Shown one piece after another: positions 62,450 to 64,000 of a stretch of DNA of 64,000 nucleotides. The notes under the pieces were generated by a model, which made no database searches, was not told the origin of the DNA, and saw only the letters and a list, made by a program, of their open reading frames with translations. The stretch's first letter is position 1. The number at the start of each line of letters is the position of its first letter. A program made the translations under genes and the position numbers. Origin of the DNA: Nocardia pseudovaccinii NBRC 100343 (GTDB lineage: Bacteria > Actinomycetota > Actinomycetes > Mycobacteriales > Mycobacteriaceae); assembly GCF_001613225.1 (NCBI RefSeq), contig NZ_BDBY01000103.1, forward strand, positions 42,149-106,148, read 5' to 3'.

Positions 62450-63421
62450 ATGTCGGAGCTATCGGCAGCGAATTCCACCGCGACGTGGCCGCAGCTGCGT
62501 GTGGCGGACTGGACGGATACGCGTGACACCCTGCACATGTGGACGCAGGTGGTGGGAAAGATCCGGCTCGCCCACGCCCCATTGTTGAATCACTGGTGGC
62601 AGGTGACCCTGTATGTGAGCCCGCGCGGGCTGACAACCTCGGCAATCCCCTCCGCCGACCGCCTCTTCGATATCGAATTCGATTTCCTCGCGCACCGATT
62701 GGTCATCCGCGCCGACAACGGCGATACCCGCACCGTGGCACTCGCGCCGAAATCGGTGGCGCAGTTCTACACCGAAACCATGCAAGCGCTCGACGAACTC
62801 GGATTCGAGACTCGAATTCAAGGGCACCCCAATGAAGTCGAGGTGTCGATTCCGTTCGCTGAGGACACCCAGCACGCCGCCTACGATCCGATGTCCGCGC
62901 AGGCGTTCTGGCGGCAGCTCGTCCATGCCAACCGCCTGCTCAACGCGTTTCGCTCCGGCTATACCGGCAAGACCAGTCCGGTTCATTTCTACTGGGGCGC
63001 AATGGATCTCGCCTATACGCGCTTTTCGGGACGGACCGCTCCCGAACACAGCGGCGGCGCACCGCACTGCGCCGATTGGGTCATGGTCGAGGGCTATTCA
63101 CACGAGCTCAGCAGCTGCGGATTCTGGCCCGGCGGTGGAGCGGAAGGCGCGTTCTACGCCTACTCCTATCCCGAACCCGACGGCTACCGCGAACGCCGCC
63201 TGCAGGTGCCCGGCGCGACCTACGACCCCAACCTGGGAGAATTCGTCCTACCCTACGAAACGGTCCGCACCGCGGACGATCCGAACGCCGTAGTCTCCGC
63301 ATTCCTCCACGAAACATATGAGGCCGCAGCCGAACTCGGCCATTGGGATCGCAGCACACTCGAATGCGATCCGCATCGGTGGGCTCAACAGCGAGCCGCC
63401 GCACCGTGGTCACTGCGCTGA
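62450..63421 (+). CDS. DUF5996 family protein
   Basis: 323 residues from ATG 62450 with GAAGGGA upstream. Characteristic stretches: WPQLRVADWTDTRDTLHMWT, KIRLAHAPLLNHWWQVTLYV, FDIEFDFLAHRLVIRADNGD, PVHFYWGAMDLAYTRFSGR, SCGFWPGGGAEGAFYAYSYP. These match the DUF5996 family, cytoplasmic proteins of unknown function. Single gene. Confidence 0.78.
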   Translation: MSELSAANSTATWPQLRVADWTDTRDTLHMWTQVVGKIRLAHAPLLNHWWQVTLYVSPRGLTTSAIPSADRLFDIEFDFLAHRLVIRADNGDTRTVALAPKSVAQFYTETMQALDELGFETRIQGHPNEVEVSIPFAEDTQHAAYDPMSAQAFWRQLVHANRLLNAFRSGYTGKTSPVHFYWGAMDLAYTRFSGRTAPEHSGGAPHCADWVMVEGYSHELSSCGFWPGGGAEGAFYAYSYPEPDGYRERRLQVPGATYDPNLGEFVLPYETVRTADDPNAVVSAFLHETYEAAAELGHWDRSTLECDPHRWAQQRAAAPWSLR

Positions 63422-63628
63422 CCGTCCGCCACAGGAAACGCTCGAGCGCCTCACGGCGTTGGCGCCCGGACGTTGTCGACGATCACATCCAACTTCTCGC
63501 CCGGGCGGCGCTGACGCGAACGGCTGTGGGAGGGCTCGAAACTCGGTCCAACGCTTGCGATCTCGGATCCGGCGGTAGGGCGGACCGGCGGCCAGATCAA
63601 AGGCGCCGAATAGACTAGCGTGGCAAGC

Positions 63629-64000
63629 ATGGGCCTCGACTATGAAAAGACTCCGACCGCGGAACCCAGCTCTCCGGTCGACCTGCGGCAGAATCAGCCG
63701 CACACCGCCCGAATGTATGACTACTACCTCGGCGGCAAGGACCATTACAGCGCGGACGAGGCCGCCGCTGAACAGGTCGTGGCCATCTGGCCAGGAGTGC
63801 GGGTGGCCGCCCAGCAGAACAGGGCCTTCATACACCGGGTGACGCGGTTCCTTGCAAACGCGGGCATTCGTCAATTCCTCGATATCGGAACCGGTATCCC
63901 GACCGAGCCGAATCTGCATCAGGTGGCCCAACAGGTCGCGCCTGAGGCGCGAGTCGTCTACGTCGACAACGATCCGATCGTGCTCGTCCACGCCAGGGCA
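63629..64000 (+). CDS. SAM-dependent methyltransferase (DUF574 family), N-terminal part
   Basis: 124 residues visible; the gene runs off the window. Family start: RQNQPHTARMYDYYLGGKDH, YSADEAAAEQV, QNRAFIHRVTRFLANAGIRQ, then motif I FLDIGTGIPTEPNLHQVAQ and VDNDPIVLVHARA. These actinobacterial methyltransferases are numerous; substrates are mostly unknown. A TAGACT box 18 bp before the ATG suggests a very short leader. Confidence 0.85.
   Translation, partial: MGLDYEKTPTAEPSSPVDLRQNQPHTARMYDYYLGGKDHYSADEAAAEQVVAIWPGVRVAAQQNRAFIHRVTRFLANAGIRQFLDIGTGIPTEPNLHQVAQQVAPEARVVYVDNDPIVLVHARA

Overview
This window comes from the chromosome of a high-GC, mycolic-acid-type actinomycete, most likely a Nocardia or close relative. 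Pointers are an NDMA-dependent alcohol dehydrogenase, a CYP125-type steroid P450, a wax ester synthase/DGAT-like enzyme, a secreted haemophore-like protein, many P450s and TetR/MerR/GntR regulators, frequent GTG/TTG starts and strong G/C bias at third codon positions. The organism call is inferred from gene content only; no rRNA or tRNA gene was recognised.

Layout. 0-10 kb: core-type metabolism (serine hydrolase tail, NDMA-ADH, DinB, phosphotransferase, fused PabA-PabB) and a large TerD...HNH fusion protein. 9.4-18.3 kb: CYP125/TetR pair, truncated haemoglobin, a three-gene secreted-protein operon containing a hidden 48-residue ORF, divergent twin membrane proteins beside a TerD-VWA protein, and two secreted unknowns. 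18.3-24 kb: a glycerol locus with two glycerol kinases around an IclR regulator, plus GlpD, closed by a very strong terminator. 25-27.5 kb: two translationally linked P450s of the kind found at the end of conservons, one lacking the ExxR arginine.

27.5-40.5 kb is an accessory region full of broken genes: a truncated F420/NADP reductase-like gene, a frameshifted hypothetical gene, and the N- and C-terminal remnants of MmyB-type regulators. Between these remnants lies a visibly AT-richer block that encodes an HD-domain plus HSP90-like (GHKL) ATPase interrupted by one in-frame amber codon, directly followed by a two-TM SLATT-type effector. This looks like an anti-phage or self-killing module. 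Next come a coiled-coil protein with an ExK-containing N-terminus and a possible partner gene, then a chain of five tiny overlapping genes divergent from an HTH-TPR regulator.

40.5-44 kb: an ECF41-type sigma factor, an FMN reductase, a SnoaL-like protein and an MHYT membrane protein. 44-58 kb appears to be one catabolic regulon. Polar amino-acid ABC transporter, tartrate/D-malate dehydrogenase-like enzyme, succinate-semialdehyde dehydrogenase, GABA-type aminotransferase, DUF3830 protein, amidase, D-2-hydroxyacid dehydrogenase, two Asp/Glu-racemase-family enzymes and an FCD-type GntR regulator are arranged as two divergent operon pairs. Each of the two divergent promoter regions carries the same 16-bp operator-like sequence (attgtcaacaatccga). 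A methyltransferase/MerR pair with its own near-perfect 22-bp palindrome sits inside it.

58-64 kb: an orphan contractile-injection tube-type protein, a 1.3-kb gene-poor stretch, a haemophore-like protein, an acyltransferase-3 membrane protein, a DUF5996-type protein and the start of a DUF574-type methyltransferase that runs off the window.
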